DNA of 64,000 nt from Talaromyces rugulosus (taxonomy: Eukaryota > Ascomycota > Eurotiomycetes > Eurotiales > Trichocomaceae), in contig NC_049564.1 in NCBI RefSeq assembly GCF_013368755.1, forward strand, positions 1,806,001-1,870,000, read 5' to 3'. Below are positions 22,192 through 33,702 of this stretch, piece by piece. Made by a program: the position numbers and the translations under genes. The notes beneath the pieces are model-generated. The model had not been told where the DNA came from. It saw only the letters and a list, made by a program, of their open reading frames with translations, and did no database searches. Numbering within the stretch: position 1 is the first letter of the stretch; each line of letters begins with the position of its first letter.

Positions 22192-24082
22192 GGTGTGTAG
22201 ATGGATGGGATTGGGAAGCGAGCTTAGCAGGGGAACAAGAGGGAAAGGAAAAAAGAAGGAAGGGGGGGGGGGGGTCAAGGGATCTTTTTATCGCGACAAA
22301 AGCGGAGGCCCCACTGGTAGAAGTAGTAGCAGTAGCAGGTTAGTCGCAGTTGGAAGTGGGAACGCTGGGACGAGCCAATAATGCCAGTCGATCCAAGATA
22401 CAACACACAACGAGGCGCAAAGGAGACAGCGGGCGATGCAACCAGGATAACGACAGAAGACAGAGAGAAAAGAAAAGAAAAGATACAAGATTAATATTGC
22501 AGGGATGCTGACCGAGAGTAGTTACCACTAGTCCAAAGTACCGCGAGGCAGGAAGGGGCCGAGTGTGGCACCTGCCCTGCGAGTGGCCGTCGGGGGCGGG
22601 GCCCAAATCAGCCATGGCCGGCTGTGATTGGCGGCAGGCGCGACATCGAACAGCGGGCCAACCACGGGGCCGGGGGCTAGGCCGAACGCGGTTAGTCGGT
22701 GATAACAGGGTTGCAGCCGTTCGGTTTAGGTTTAGCGCTAGCCGTCCCCGGATTGCACCGTAGCATTCTATTATTCTATTATTGTCAGAATGATATATAC
22801 GGAGTACCACTGATAATAGTACTATAATAAGGGTGGCGTTGTCCAGTGACAGTCTCGAGTATCGCCCGTCAGGTGACTGCCATTGGTGGGCACTAGCCAC
22901 TACGAGCTTGCTTTTAACCAGTACTAGTAGTAGTACTAGTCCTAAACTAGTTCTTTCTTTGAAGCTTGTGCCCCTATAAATAACAACAAAGTCAGACATG
23001 GGATAGACACGCAATGGCACAGCTGAAAGAACGGGGTTGAGAAAACATAATATTAATATTTCAATTATCTTTAAATGTCTCGGATCGGACAATTTGCCAC
23101 GCATGCCAGACAAAACCGGCCATGCATCACGTGGGAGCTTCCGATAAGCCTTTGAGAATGTGGCCCTAGTCCCGATCTGCACTAGCGCAGATTCGGTAGC
23201 CGGCAGAGCCTCATTGGCTGGGCGAAATAGTGCCACGTACTCTGTAGTTACTACTCTGCACGGTGTAAACTTTTTTATTTTTCGTTCGCTTCTGTCTTAG
23301 TTTATTTTTACCGTTTAGTATTATTCTGGAACGTGGTGTCTCCGGGAACATGGCGAATGCGGGGAAACACTTCCAGTGCCGGGTTGCAACGTACCAGAAG
23401 CAGGGTGACATGTTCCAGAACCGCAGGTCTGGTGCCATTAGCCGACCTATATTATAACTAGTGGTCAATAAAGAGACTGGTAGAGAGAAATCAACCAGAT
23501 AACCCATCCCACCGTGTCATCCACGCGAGCGGACCCGCTGCGTACTCGCAGCCAACGAATCGCGGCTGATCGTACGGTCGTATTTATTATCAACCGAGAG
23601 TTAGACCGAACCTATCACCATTTAATTATAATAACATACTACCACGACAACCTGAAAGTTATTTTTTTACACATTATCATTATCAGCCAGGTCACCGTTG
23701 CACAACCCCGGTTACACAACCATGGTTTATCTATCTCTGTAACTTTGATTTCTGTGGCTTTGGTTTTTGTGACTCTGGACTCGCACGACCTGGTTGCATG
23801 TTATGCAACTAGTCAACACGTCACCTGTCACCGGCGCGTATCTAGGAGTATTATCATCCGATAGGTTTTCGTATATTTCAGTGTTACATGTTCAAAGAAC
23901 AGGCCGTGATAAGGCGCGCCAAGAATAGGTTCGTTTGTCAGTGTCGGGTTTAGTCTCCTATTGGCTACTATGAGGCACTGTAATTGACACATGTAGCCCG
24001 TCGCAAAATCATCAACTCAATACTAACTAACAAATATATCAAATGTATATATACATATATTGAGTATATTATTTTCGCCTCA
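22192..24082. other. Long intergenic region
   Basis: About 1.9 kb. The first part is the UNC93-like promoter and includes a TACGGAGTA palindrome (22798-22806). A minus-strand open frame at 22340-23236 has no recognisable domain and covers promoter sequence, so I do not call it. The last 100 bases before 24082 are AT-rich 3' flank. Confidence 0.55.
22262..22274. repeat. Homopolymer G13 (C13 on the gene strand) in the 5' leader
   Basis: Thirteen consecutive G, about 70 bases upstream of the UNC93-like ATG. Such tracts are length-variable and a common site of sequencing error. It does not affect the chosen coding frame. Confidence 0.8.
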
Positions 24083-25697
24083 TTAAATCGCCTCCAGCTG
24101 CTCCCTCACCTTCTTCCACGCCCCAACCCGCAAACAACTATGAATCCACCAATTCCCCGCCGCATCCTTGCCCAGAATCACCTGCGAGTTGCGAATCGAA
24201 AACCCCGTCTCGGTCGAGGTCGCGTTGACAAACGACGGTTTCCCTTTTTGATATCCTGTGATTTTCTCTGAGTCGTAGCCAGTATTATTATCATTCACAA
24301 CAGCAGCCGAAAAATCCATCTGGAAGAGCTTGCCCCGATGCCAATTAGAACAGGTAACGAGCATCATGCCCGAATCCCCATACAGCGGCGGACGACCAGC
24401 ATCTCTAGCACTGTCCCGGAGCCCGGCAGCCTGTGCCTGAACCTGCTCCGGAGTACGCAGCGTGTCAATCGCATGTCGCACCTGCGAAGCTATCCAGCTC
24501 AACGGCACAGCCTTGCTCAAAAACTTTCCCGCGGGGATCAAATTGTACAAGGGATACGTAGCATTAGCCGTCATGGCGATATCCGGCGAGGCCACACGGT
24601 CCATATCGCACAGCACACCGCGCGTGTCAAAGACGTTCATCAGGCAGATAGTCTGCTGCGGAGCCGGGTTCAGCGCACGCAGCATGATCCGCGCCCACCA
24701 TGAAAACAGCACGTCGCCCTCGCTCAGGAACGGCGGCTTCGATGATAGTTTTCCTCCTGCAGGGCCGTCGTTGTGAGTCTGCTGTGCCTCGTCGGCCAAC
24801 TCTGCCAACGCAGACTCGCGCAGCTGCGTCAGGTATTCACCAGGCACGCATATCGTGCGCAACTCATCCTTGGGCCACCAGACCAATTCGAAAACAAAAT
24901 TGACGACGAACAGGAAAAACCTCCAGCCAGTGACGAGCTTGTCCGCGAACAGATACCGTGATGAAGGCATACCCTCGTGCAGCGTCTCAATGGGGTCGTC
25001 ACTCAGATCAAACCCAACAAAGGCCGGAACCTGATCCTCATCGCCGCGCAATACGGCCGTCCACCCACGGATAAACGCGACAAAGCCCATCGCGTCGGTC
25101 AGCGTGTGCATAAACGTGACAGTCACGATGGTGGCATCGTGGAAAGTGAGTACATGCACCGCCAGCTGCGGGATATCGGCATATAGCCAGTCAGGCAGAT
25201 ACTGAGGTGCTCCCGGAGCACGCACATGCGGCCGAAACAGCTTTGGGCTTTCAAACAGCGCGGGCTTGTCACTTTGGCCCCGGGGCAGCTTCGAGAGCAC
25301 CGGGTGGTCACCAATGCTCATGTCCTGCTTGTCTGTGCTGAAAAGGTAGGCCGGACGCTGTGCGCTGAATTCGGCTGGCACATGATACTCGAGCTTGTTG
25401 TCTTTCTTTGTTCTGATCAGTATGCACCTTTTTTTTTAATGTAGCTGTGTAGATAAAACGTACATTCAGCCTCAGTCGCGCGCCGAGCTTGCGCCAGCCA
25501 TCTTTGTTCAGCAAAACATCCAAAGACTCTCGCAGTTTCTCAGGATCGAGCACATCGTCAAAGCGCAGCGAGATATCCAGACAAAGCCCACGCGTGTACA
25601 CAAAGTCGTCTGCGAAGCGAAACGGAATCACGCGGTCAGTCGGGACTGGCGGTGGTGCCGTCTTCTTGCTCGAAAACAGGCCCATTTCTATTGCCAC
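24083..25697 (-). CDS. BAHD-type acyltransferase (transferase family PF02458-like)
   Basis: Probable acyl-CoA-dependent O- or N-acyltransferase, 518 residues, in exons 25464-25697 and 24083-25405. Seen: an N-terminal RGLCLDISLRFDDVLDPEKLRESLDVLL module typical of fungal members, then the catalytic HxxxD as H178-TLT-D182 followed by AMG, and a C-terminal TGFSIRNSQVILGKD region. The plant-type DFGWG motif is not present; DFSAA occupies a similar place. The intron (25406-25463) needs an unusual AAG acceptor: the better CAG site eight bases upstream would shift the frame, while AAG joins RLRLN to KDNKLEYHVP, as expected for the family. Acyl donor and acceptor are unknown. No biosynthetic core gene is adjacent. 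Confidence 0.85.
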
Positions 25698-26586
25698 TCA
25701 GTTGTAGTCTGTAAGAAATTCTGTACTCATAATTCTATTTTGTATTGTTGTGTTGGTGTTGTTTTTTTTGTTGTCAGGTTCAGCTGTCGGTTTTGGACGA
25801 ACCCGGGTGGAGCCGATTGGGCCAATCAGCCGCAGGATGCTATACGGCTATACGCTCAGGATCAATAGTCTTATTAATCTGTGTCAATCAATGTTAAAAA
25901 ATCCTGCAGGAATTTCGTACGGCAATTTCAGGATCTATAAGCGTGAGGAAATTCTTGGCAAATCAATTAATATTGCGCTCTATCACTTTAATGCTTGTGT
26001 CATCATTTTTGCCAGACGTATCTACCAGTTGACATCAGTTCAACAATGAAATGTATTGTGACCATTGAACTATTCAAGTAATTGATATGCAGTTTGGATT
26101 TACATGTAGTGTTAAGTCAATTGATGATACTTTCCTGTTATTTCTCGGTGTTTGTTTAGGTATTTTCCTAGTAAAGTAGTTGTTATATATAGGCACACCT
26201 GTACGAAGTGATAACATTGAAATACATGTATCGTCTGACTTGTGTAGTTTAACCTTGAAAACTAATGTAAAATTAAAACACCAACACTGGCTAACATTTA
26301 TATAGACATTGATTGGTATGTAAAATCCATGCGTATTAGGTAGAAACACAATGGAACGAACTTGGTACCTGTGTTGAGCATGCGTCAATTGAGTAGAAGG
26401 AAATTGATGTACCGAATGATGTAGGCAATGATGTTACCTGTTTAACTATTTAAACATTTATTTCAAAATATTGCACATACACCAAGTACCTTTCTATATA
26501 GGAGCAAATAAACATGTATGTATTTCGCTCAACTATTAACAAATCCCTACAAGCAAGTCTTCATAATATAACAATAAACCAAGATA
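25698..26586. other. Intergenic, AT-rich
   Basis: Promoter of the acyltransferase gene at one end and 3' flank of the NAD(P)-binding protein gene at the other. No gene is seen. Confidence 0.5.
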
Positions 26587-27441
26587 TCACTCGCTCTCCC
26601 CCGAAACCTTCTGCCCAATCCGAACCAAATCCTCATTCAGCAGCGTATCCTTCTCAATCCCATTGACCGCCTGATCGATAAGCGTCGCCGCAATCTCGGT
26701 CAGCTCGACCTTGGGCAGTCCAATAATGCTGCGTCCAATCGTCGACAGAACCCGCATTGCAATCCCCCATTTTCCGGGTGCGTCAATCAGCCCTGGCTTG
26801 GCCACTGTGGCGTCGACAGCGCCGTTGGAGTCTTTGGCGTATTTGAGCACAAAGTTTTCCGTTTCGCCCTGGACTTGTCAGTTTTATTCCAATCTAAATA
26901 GAAGAAGAAAGAAGAAAATACCCGCATCACACAGTAGTCACCTAGTATAAAAGGCTTCTTGCTGGGGTCCCGCTCGCTGTTGGCGCCGCTCGTGTACACG
27001 AAGCGTAGCGGCTTGCCAGACGCCGGCGACAGCTTGCCGATGGTCTCGAGGCCCTTGACCGTGTAGTCGTAGCAGATCTTGCGAGCCTCTTCCCACGGCA
27101 TGGACCTGAGCTGTGAGGGAGTGACGGCGATAAGCCTGAATACATGTTAGCACAGCTTTATCTATACATTATTATGCCAAGCTGGGAAGGAAAAAAGATA
27201 AATACCACACGCATGCATCAGCCCCCGACAGCTGCTGCTTAACCGAATCCGAATAGTTCTCAAAATCATCACAGACAACCGACTGCAGCTTGCTGGCATC
27301 AGCTCCAGGACCAGCGTTGGCCGGTACGGGCGTTGTCCGTCGTGCCAGCGCCAGGATCGAGGTCACTCCCGGGTGCGAGAGCGCCTGGCGGATAACCTCG
27401 GTTCCGACGAAACCGGTGGCCCCGGCGACAATAAGCTTCAT
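26587..27441 (-). CDS. NAD(P)-binding Rossmann protein (NmrA/epimerase-like)
   Basis: Atypical short-chain/epimerase-like protein of 243 residues. Three exons: 27206-27441, 26922-27135 and 26587-26868; introns 27136-27205 and 26869-26921, all with GT and AG ends and consistent phases. Seen: an N-terminal dinucleotide motif VAGATGFVG (G-x-x-G-x-x-G), then ALARRTTPVP, GADACVWLIAV joined across the first splice, and LRFVYTSGANSERD, the Ser-containing strand of these folds. A YxxxK pair is not clear. Related fungal proteins are annotated as nucleoside-diphosphate-sugar epimerases or HSCARG/NmrA-like redox sensors. The substrate is unknown. Confidence 0.88.
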
Positions 27442-28733
27442 TTTAAACTTGTGAGAATCCTTTCTTTTTGTGTAGTTTGGGATGGCGAGAGAGAAGAGGC
27501 AGTTAGCTGCGCTGGGCTAGTCGCGGCTTGTGTAACATTTGAAGGATCTGCGTGATACTATAGCGGGTGATATATGTGAAGCTGTAAGTATTATTCTCAG
27601 TCGCAAATGGAATTGTAGTTTAAATATTTAATGGACGAGTGATGCTATCAATCTATAAAATTGAGCAATGCAAAAATTTGAAGTTTGGAGATTATGTCCA
27701 TCTATTCTATACGTAGATACAATTTATACAACATACAATGTTGACCTGAATTTTCAAAATTGATACCCAGGCTCAAAATTCTTTTATCGCTCATGAACCA
27801 ATGGCAACTGAATAACTTGCCCCTCGTATACTATACGATCGATAGTGCTAACCCCCGTCGACACGTATATGGACTTTCCGTCCCGCGACAAGGACAGCAT
27901 CTGAAGCGAATATGATTCTGTACATAAATTTGCTTCACTATTAACTATTAGCATTGATAATGACAGTAGAAATTTATTAAAATAGCAATTATCCATCGTG
28001 GAGACGTCAAAATAGCTAGATCTGTGGCTGTTGCGGTTTGGCCCCGTTACTGTTATCTATAGTATTAGCCGGCGGATTCCGATCATTAAAAAAATAAGCC
28101 TAGCACCGTGCACTGACATCATGTCATTGTGAAAGTATATGTTGGTTAAAGGCCTATCTATGCACTGTTAATTAGTCGAGATATCCTTCAATTGTGATTT
28201 TTCCGACTGTTTAATAGTGGTAGTCACTTGAGGATGCAGATAACCAGTTGACGTCAAAGACTGACTGGCATTTCAACGTCAAACTCAATTGACCATGAGA
28301 TTGATTGTCATTTAATAGAGTGCAAAGAATAATCCACGGTGACTGGTGGGCTCGTTTAATGGAGCTGATCCACGTGTAAGCAAGCCGAGTAAATAATGCT
28401 AATAACAATAATTCCGCCTTCGTCAATTGATCCAATTTCAGCAAATTACCAACACACTCCGATTAAGAATATGGGCGTTCCTGAAGGATGCAAATCACCT
28501 TCCGCTTTGGGCGATGGCGTTTTTCTTATCAGCAAAAAGGTGATGTTTATTATTGATTGTCTATCACCATGTGGACCCTGATTATCGGCCGGCAGCCTGC
28601 TTTAAACAGATTTAATCTCCCTTGTCTTCCCATCTTCGCTCTTCTGTTTCGTCAAGAATCATTCCTTTTTCGAATTTGCTTTGGCTTCGAGCAAGGGGGG
28701 AGAACAGAGTCCAATTCCACACTGACATCGAAA
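27442..28733. other. Intergenic region between divergent genes
   Basis: About 1.3 kb containing the promoters of the NAD(P)-binding gene and the nucleoside permease-like gene. A short minus-strand frame at 27784-27996 ends in a plausible protein-like string (LSLSRDGKSIYVSTG). It has no start context or flanking homology, so it is at best a gene fragment. Confidence 0.5.
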
Positions 28734-30003
28734 ATGGTTTCTCTCAAGCGCGTCCTGGCCGGCTTGACCGTCTTGCCTACTGTTCTGGCCCATCCTCCTC
28801 CCTTTGCTGATGGCCGGGGACACAAGATTGCACCCAAGGTGTTCATCATTTCGATGGTAAGGATGCACCGCGTACTCTGCTAAGCTTATTGCTGAACTCC
28901 GAGTGTCACAGTTTGCCCCCGAGGGTGAAGCCTGGTGGGGGATCCCCGAGTTCGACATCCTGGCTCACAACATCACCGTGCCTGGCCTGTCGCCCCTGTT
29001 CCCTCACGTCCACTGCACAGCCGACCATGCTGTCTGCCAGCTGATCACTGGCGAATCCGAAATCAACGCCGCCGTGACCATGACCTCGCTCGTGTTTTCT
29101 GACCTGTTTGACCTGCGCTCGACCTATTTCTTCGCCGCCGGTATCGCCGGTATCAGCCCGCTGCAGGGAACAACCGGATCCGCTGCCTTTGCTCGATACG
29201 CCATTCAAGTCGCCCTCCAATACGAGTTTGACGCACGCGAGATCCCCCAGAACTTCTCGACTGGATACGTGCTACAAGGAGCCTTGGCGCCCGGTCAATA
29301 TCCGCTCAGCATCTACGGAACCGAGGTGTTTGAGCTGAACCAGGACCTGCGATCGCACGCTGTGGCCTTTGCAAAGAAGGCAAAACTGGCCGACTCGACC
29401 ACTGCACAGGAATACCGTGCCCATTACAAACAGAACGGCACACACGAACAGTACAAGATCGCCGCGTTGCCTCCGTCCATCCTGGAATGCGATGTTGCGA
29501 CCTCGGACGTGTACTATAGCGGAAACCTGCTCAGTCAAGCCTTCGACAACACGACTCGGATTCTCACCAATGGCACCGGTACGTACTGTACTACTGCGCA
29601 GGAAGACAACGCCTCGCTCGAAGCCCTCCTGCGAGCTGCCCTCCATGGCCGCGTCGATTTTGCGCGTATCGTTATTATGCGCACCGCATCCGACTTTGAC
29701 CGCCCGTACCCCGGCGAAAGCCCAACTTACCACTTGCTGCAGGCCGAGCAAGGTGGATTCGAAATCGCGGTGGAGAATATCTACAGAGCCGGCATTCACG
29801 TGGTGCAGGGCATCTTGGATGGGTGGAAGGAAACCTTTGATCACGGAGTGAAGCCGTCTAATTACATCGGTGATATCTTTGGTACCTTGAACGGAAAGCC
29901 TAACTTTGGGCCTGGGCGTGCCCAGTCACTGGAGGAGTCTGGGGCGCTGTTGACGAAGAGATCGCGCGCCGAGCTGAGCAAGAGACGTCCGCTACGATTG
30001 TAA
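28734..30003 (+). CDS. Purine nucleoside permease-like protein (NUP family)
   Basis: 404-residue protein of the NUP family (PF06516), whose Candida founder was described as a purine nucleoside permease. Other members behave as extracellular nucleoside-binding or phosphorylase-like proteins. Exons 28734-28856 and 28912-30003; intron 28857-28911. Seen: an N-terminal signal peptide (MVSLKRVLAGLTVLPTVLA), then KVFIISMFAPEGEAW across the splice, the family block EFDILAHNITVPGLSP, VFSDLFDLRSTYFFAAGIAGISP, and a C-terminal RTASDFDRPYPG. There is no multi-pass membrane pattern, which fits a soluble secreted protein better than a channel. Possible N-glycosylation sequons (for example NGT, NTT) support secretion. 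Confidence 0.9.
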
Positions 30004-30187
30004 TATTTGCGTCTGCTTTGAGACTTTTATACCTGGGTTGTATATAATAGATAGCATAGACTAGACTGCGTATATTATTAGATTTTCAGCTAAAACTGAC
30101 CTGTTGTCGTTGTTCTCGTCCATACAAATTTAAGTTGATATTTCAAATATTTATCTAAATAGCTGCTACATGTGATGTAGGCTCTCT

Positions 30188-31761
30188 TTATTGTACATGG
30201 CAATATTCTGCCCACTTCTCTATATCAATCTTCTGATTACGCCGAGCATTAATACGCCTAGCCAAGGCTTTATCCTCACACCTAAAGATCGGACCCAGTT
30301 CAAAAAGCGCATCAAGTCCCTTTTTCAGAAGCTCCAAATGCTTTTTACTGATCTTTCCCTGTTCCAAGTCGTCGATGACAAAGAACACGTAAAAGCCAGC
30401 CTTTTCGCGGTCCGCTGCACTGAAATTGTGATGTTTCTCAAGAGCCAATTCTATCTCGAAGAAAAATCTATCAACAATGTATGGGATCGACTCTACGTCC
30501 CTGCCACATTCTCGGAGGTACATCGCAGCAGTAGAGCCTCGTGTCAGACTGGGTTTGTCTTTTTCGGGTCCCCAACGTGGAAACTGAAAGATAAATGGAC
30601 TTTGAACTGGTGTAGCCTCCTCCGTATTTGGTTTCAGGTGTGACTGAATACAGTCAGTGTAAAAATTGCGATACTTGAAACATTTTGCCTGCTCACCGGC
30701 GTGCGGATATGCCATATGTTCTTGCCAATCACCACGTAGCCACCTTGGAACACTCTCACATCCGAGGTTTCGTGGCATGGCGCAGGCACCACGCCAGTTA
30801 ACCAAACCCTGAAGCTCGCCAGTTTCCGAAACAAGGATATTTTTCAAGTCCAAGTTTGGGTGCATCAGAACAAAAGGTTTCTGGTCTATGACTGGATCTG
30901 GTTCTCGAATATGGTCCACATACAGTCGAAAAAGCTTGTGTGCGCCTCGTGCATGCTCTTCTATGGTATCTTCTTCACGGTCTAGGTAGGCGGTATAATA
31001 TGACTTGGCGTTTCGAAAGGACCAATTTCGGTGTATATCGGTTCGCGAGTTTCGTCGTCTCCGGACTGGCGACGCATAGCGTTCAAGTCCAATTCCCGCA
31101 ATGGTCTGATCTCAGAGGGTTCATCGTGTTCGTTGAAATCTATCCTTCCAATTTTGTCAAAGGTAAATTTGTTTAATTGAATCATTGCAGCAGCAAGATC
31201 TTCGAGGGTTTGGGCGTTGGTCTCTCGAATGGGACTGGGGTACTCCAGTTCTTTATACCAAATCTTCGAGACAGCTGCGCCAGGGAGATAAGTCATGAGA
31301 ATAAAAGGGAAACCGAGCTTATTATTGAAATTCGTGCTAAATGCAAACACTTCTGGGACGGGAATTGTAGTCTCGCGCCTGAGAAGCTGCATTGTTAGGA
31401 CCTCTGATCGTAGATCCCTGGCATCGTCGGCGGTGAATTGATCTTGAGTGCCCTTGCGAGGGACTTTTAAGAGCCAGCGGGTACCGTTCCAAAAATTCAC
31501 TGGAATGAGGATGTGAGAAGATCCAGCTAGTGCACGAGCGCTCACGGACAGCGGGATTACGGTCGCTTTTCCTTTCTCGTTTCCTTTCTCATTATCCTCG
31601 TGCTGGTGGTTCGCCTTGTATATCGTCCAGACATACCGTGCGAGATTATCCACCTGGATGTTTTTCAAAACAGCAGCAAATGGTTTAAACTTGTCCTCCA
31701 GATTCGAATACTGGAAGATATCGGGCTCGGACCTCTGATCTTTGTCTAAATCTGAAGACAT
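30188..31761 (-). pseudogene. Aminoglycoside phosphotransferase-like kinase, one frameshift
   Basis: APH/ChoK-type small-molecule kinase fold of about 520 residues if read through one lesion. The N-terminal part (31761 down to about 31018) has RWLLKVPRKGT and FPFILMTYLPGAAVSKIWY, the lid and hinge of fungal APH proteins. The C-terminal part (about 31015 down to 30188) has the Brenner-like motif. The frame changes by one base at about 31013-31018, in a TTT run on the coding strand, with continuous homology-like text on both sides and no intron signal. The catalytic Asp of the usual HPDL motif is Asn here (MHPNLDLKN) and the metal-binding Asp of IDW is Asn (GLVNWRG). Either a pseudokinase gene that then broke, or a base miscall on top of an inactive kinase. 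Confidence 0.7.
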
Positions 31762-32487
31762 TGCGTGATTGCTAGGAATGCCAAGGGAACAATCCAGCTT
31801 TTTCAGAAATCAAGATTCAGATTGTCAATTTCGGGACCGAAAGTCTTCAAGGTCCGGATGTAAATTGAAAAGGACAGACGGAGGTAAGGATGTCTGTCCC
31901 TGTTTTATATGGTAGCTACATTGTTCCTTTCAAGAATGGCAACGTTGTCGCAAACTCCCTGCGGGCCACCAGGAACAAAGATGTACACATTTCATTTTCT
32001 CTAGCCCCTGTGAGTTCTTTGTACAGTTGATGTATAACTGTTTCAAGGGCGGTCATCTAAATAGGTAGTCCTTGTGGGAAACCCCGTCAACAAAGAGACC
32101 CTTTTCCAAAGAAAAGATTTTGCCGCAGAGCCTTGGAGCCTCCTCATATCAGACAGGCTTTTACGACAAACGAACCGAGGTGGCTTCCGTTTTGCTGTTT
32201 GAATAGTGAACACGAGGGAAAGACATGGAATGAAACATATAGAATATTATTATTAATTAAGCTTCCCTGGAAACAGTCCAATGTGCCCCACTTTGATACA
32301 GGACCACCAATTACAGATCAGTGTGTGAAGCTTTTTCAGCGGGGACTTTACCAAAAGAGGAAGGTGGGCACTATTTAGAGGTGACCAGTCTCCATGACGT
32401 AACAGTTTTCGTTGTGGGCATTCGCCTATAAATACGAGTCCATGGCCATCAGTCTTCTTAAGAAAACTCTGGCTGTAGGCTCTCGCA
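31762..32487. other. Divergent promoter region
   Basis: Between the kinase-like gene (minus) and the SDR (plus). It holds a TATA element near the SDR and no gene. Confidence 0.5.
32427..32434 (+). promoter_or_regulatory. TATA box for the SDR gene
   Basis: TATAAATA 54 bases upstream of the ATG at 32488, in a well-placed core-promoter position. Confidence 0.55.
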
Positions 32488-33353
32488 ATGGCTCTCGTTT
32501 ACAAAAAAGTTGTCGTGATCGGTGCCACATCAGGCATAGGCAGAGAGATTGCTAAAAAGGTGGTTGAATCTGGATCGTCTGTCATCGTTGTTGGACGCAG
32601 AAAGGAGAATCTTGATGAATTTGTTAGCCAATATGGTGGTAATAAAGTCAAAGCCAAAGTCTTTGATGTGATGCAACTACAGCAGGTATGTCGGTGAATA
32701 TTAGCCCGAGGCCAGAGTTGAGATTAACGTCGTTGCAGGTCCCGCAGTTTGTCTCCGAAGTACTTTCCGAGGATCCCGATGTAGACTGTGTATTTGTCAA
32801 TTCTGGAATTCAACGTCCTTTCGAATTTACACAACCCGAGACAGTCGACCTCGACATCTTTGATCAAGAGCTTGTCACCAACTATACCGCACCTGTGCAC
32901 CTAACAAAAGCTTTCCTTCCCCATTTGCAGAAACAGAAAGCCAAGGGACAAACGGCTATTGTTTACACGAGCTCACAACTCGCACTGATTCCCATGACGA
33001 GAGCCCCGAACTACGGCGCGTCGAAAGCTGCACTGCATCACTTTGTCCTCGCGCTACGAAGCCAACTATCCAATGTAGACGGACCCAAGGTGATTGAACT
33101 CTACCCGCCAGCGGTGCAGACCGAGCTTCATGATACAAAGCATCAGCCTGATCTCAAAGACGGGCACTTGATGGGGATGCCTTTGGACGAGTACATCAAC
33201 GAGACATGGACTAGTTTCGTCCAGGGCGAGGAGCAAATTGCGGTTGGAGGAGCTAAAGAGATATTTGACGCATTTGAACTGAAGAGACAGGAAATATACC
33301 ACCAATGGAATGAGCAGGCAGGACAATTTTTGAAGAAATTCCTCCGGGAATAA
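32488..33353 (+). CDS. Short-chain dehydrogenase/reductase (DltE-like)
   Basis: NAD(P)-dependent oxidoreductase of the classical SDR fold, 270 residues. Exons 32488-32685 and 32739-33353; intron 32686-32738. Seen: the cofactor motif GATSGIG (residues 12-18), an NSG in place of the usual NAG strand (87-89), the catalytic Ser in IVYTSSQ (about 144-145), and Y158-GAS-K162. The long C-terminal tail (KEIFDAFELKRQEIYHQWNEQ) resembles oxidoreductases related to bacterial DltE. The substrate is unknown. It sits just upstream of, and on the same strand as, a Zn2Cys6 regulator, which may control it. Confidence 0.92.
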
Positions 33354-33702
33354 ACTTGATATGTAGCTTCGTCGGAGTGTTTCGGCTGTATTTAACTCAT
33401 ATATCTCCCAGTTGTGAATGTAGCCGATGAATCCCCGAATATAAAGCGTAGGTTCCTGCCGCTGTACCTATTTCGCTTGATATTCTGTGAAATAGCCCTG
33501 AAAATTATTTTAGGGCCTCCCTATCCCTGGATGTTGAATTATTCAACCCATTGGCTGAATCCGCTTACTCCACTTGATGAGGTCCGGCCCCGCCCGAATG
33601 GCATAAGTTCCACGGTTAAAGTTATTTTACCCTTACTTAAAAAAAATTATGACAGACATGGCGTGACCCTGGTTTAACGTCCGTCAGCTGTACTGTTTCA
33701 AC
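33354..33702. other. Intergenic
   Basis: 349 bases between the SDR and the downstream regulator. No feature seen beyond the expected 3' flank and promoter. Confidence 0.5.

Noticed and set aside
22918..22945. AGTACTAGT repeats resembling a hairpin
   Set aside because: Short and imperfect; consistent with simple-sequence DNA and not tied to any gene feature.
22340..23236. 298-codon open frame on the minus strand
   Set aside because: No domain, low-complexity C-terminal end, unlike-protein composition, and it lies over the UNC93-like promoter. It contains no splice or family signal.
27784..27996. 70-codon minus-strand frame with protein-like C-terminus
   Set aside because: No start context, no recognisable domain and no continuation upstream; kept only as a possible fragment.
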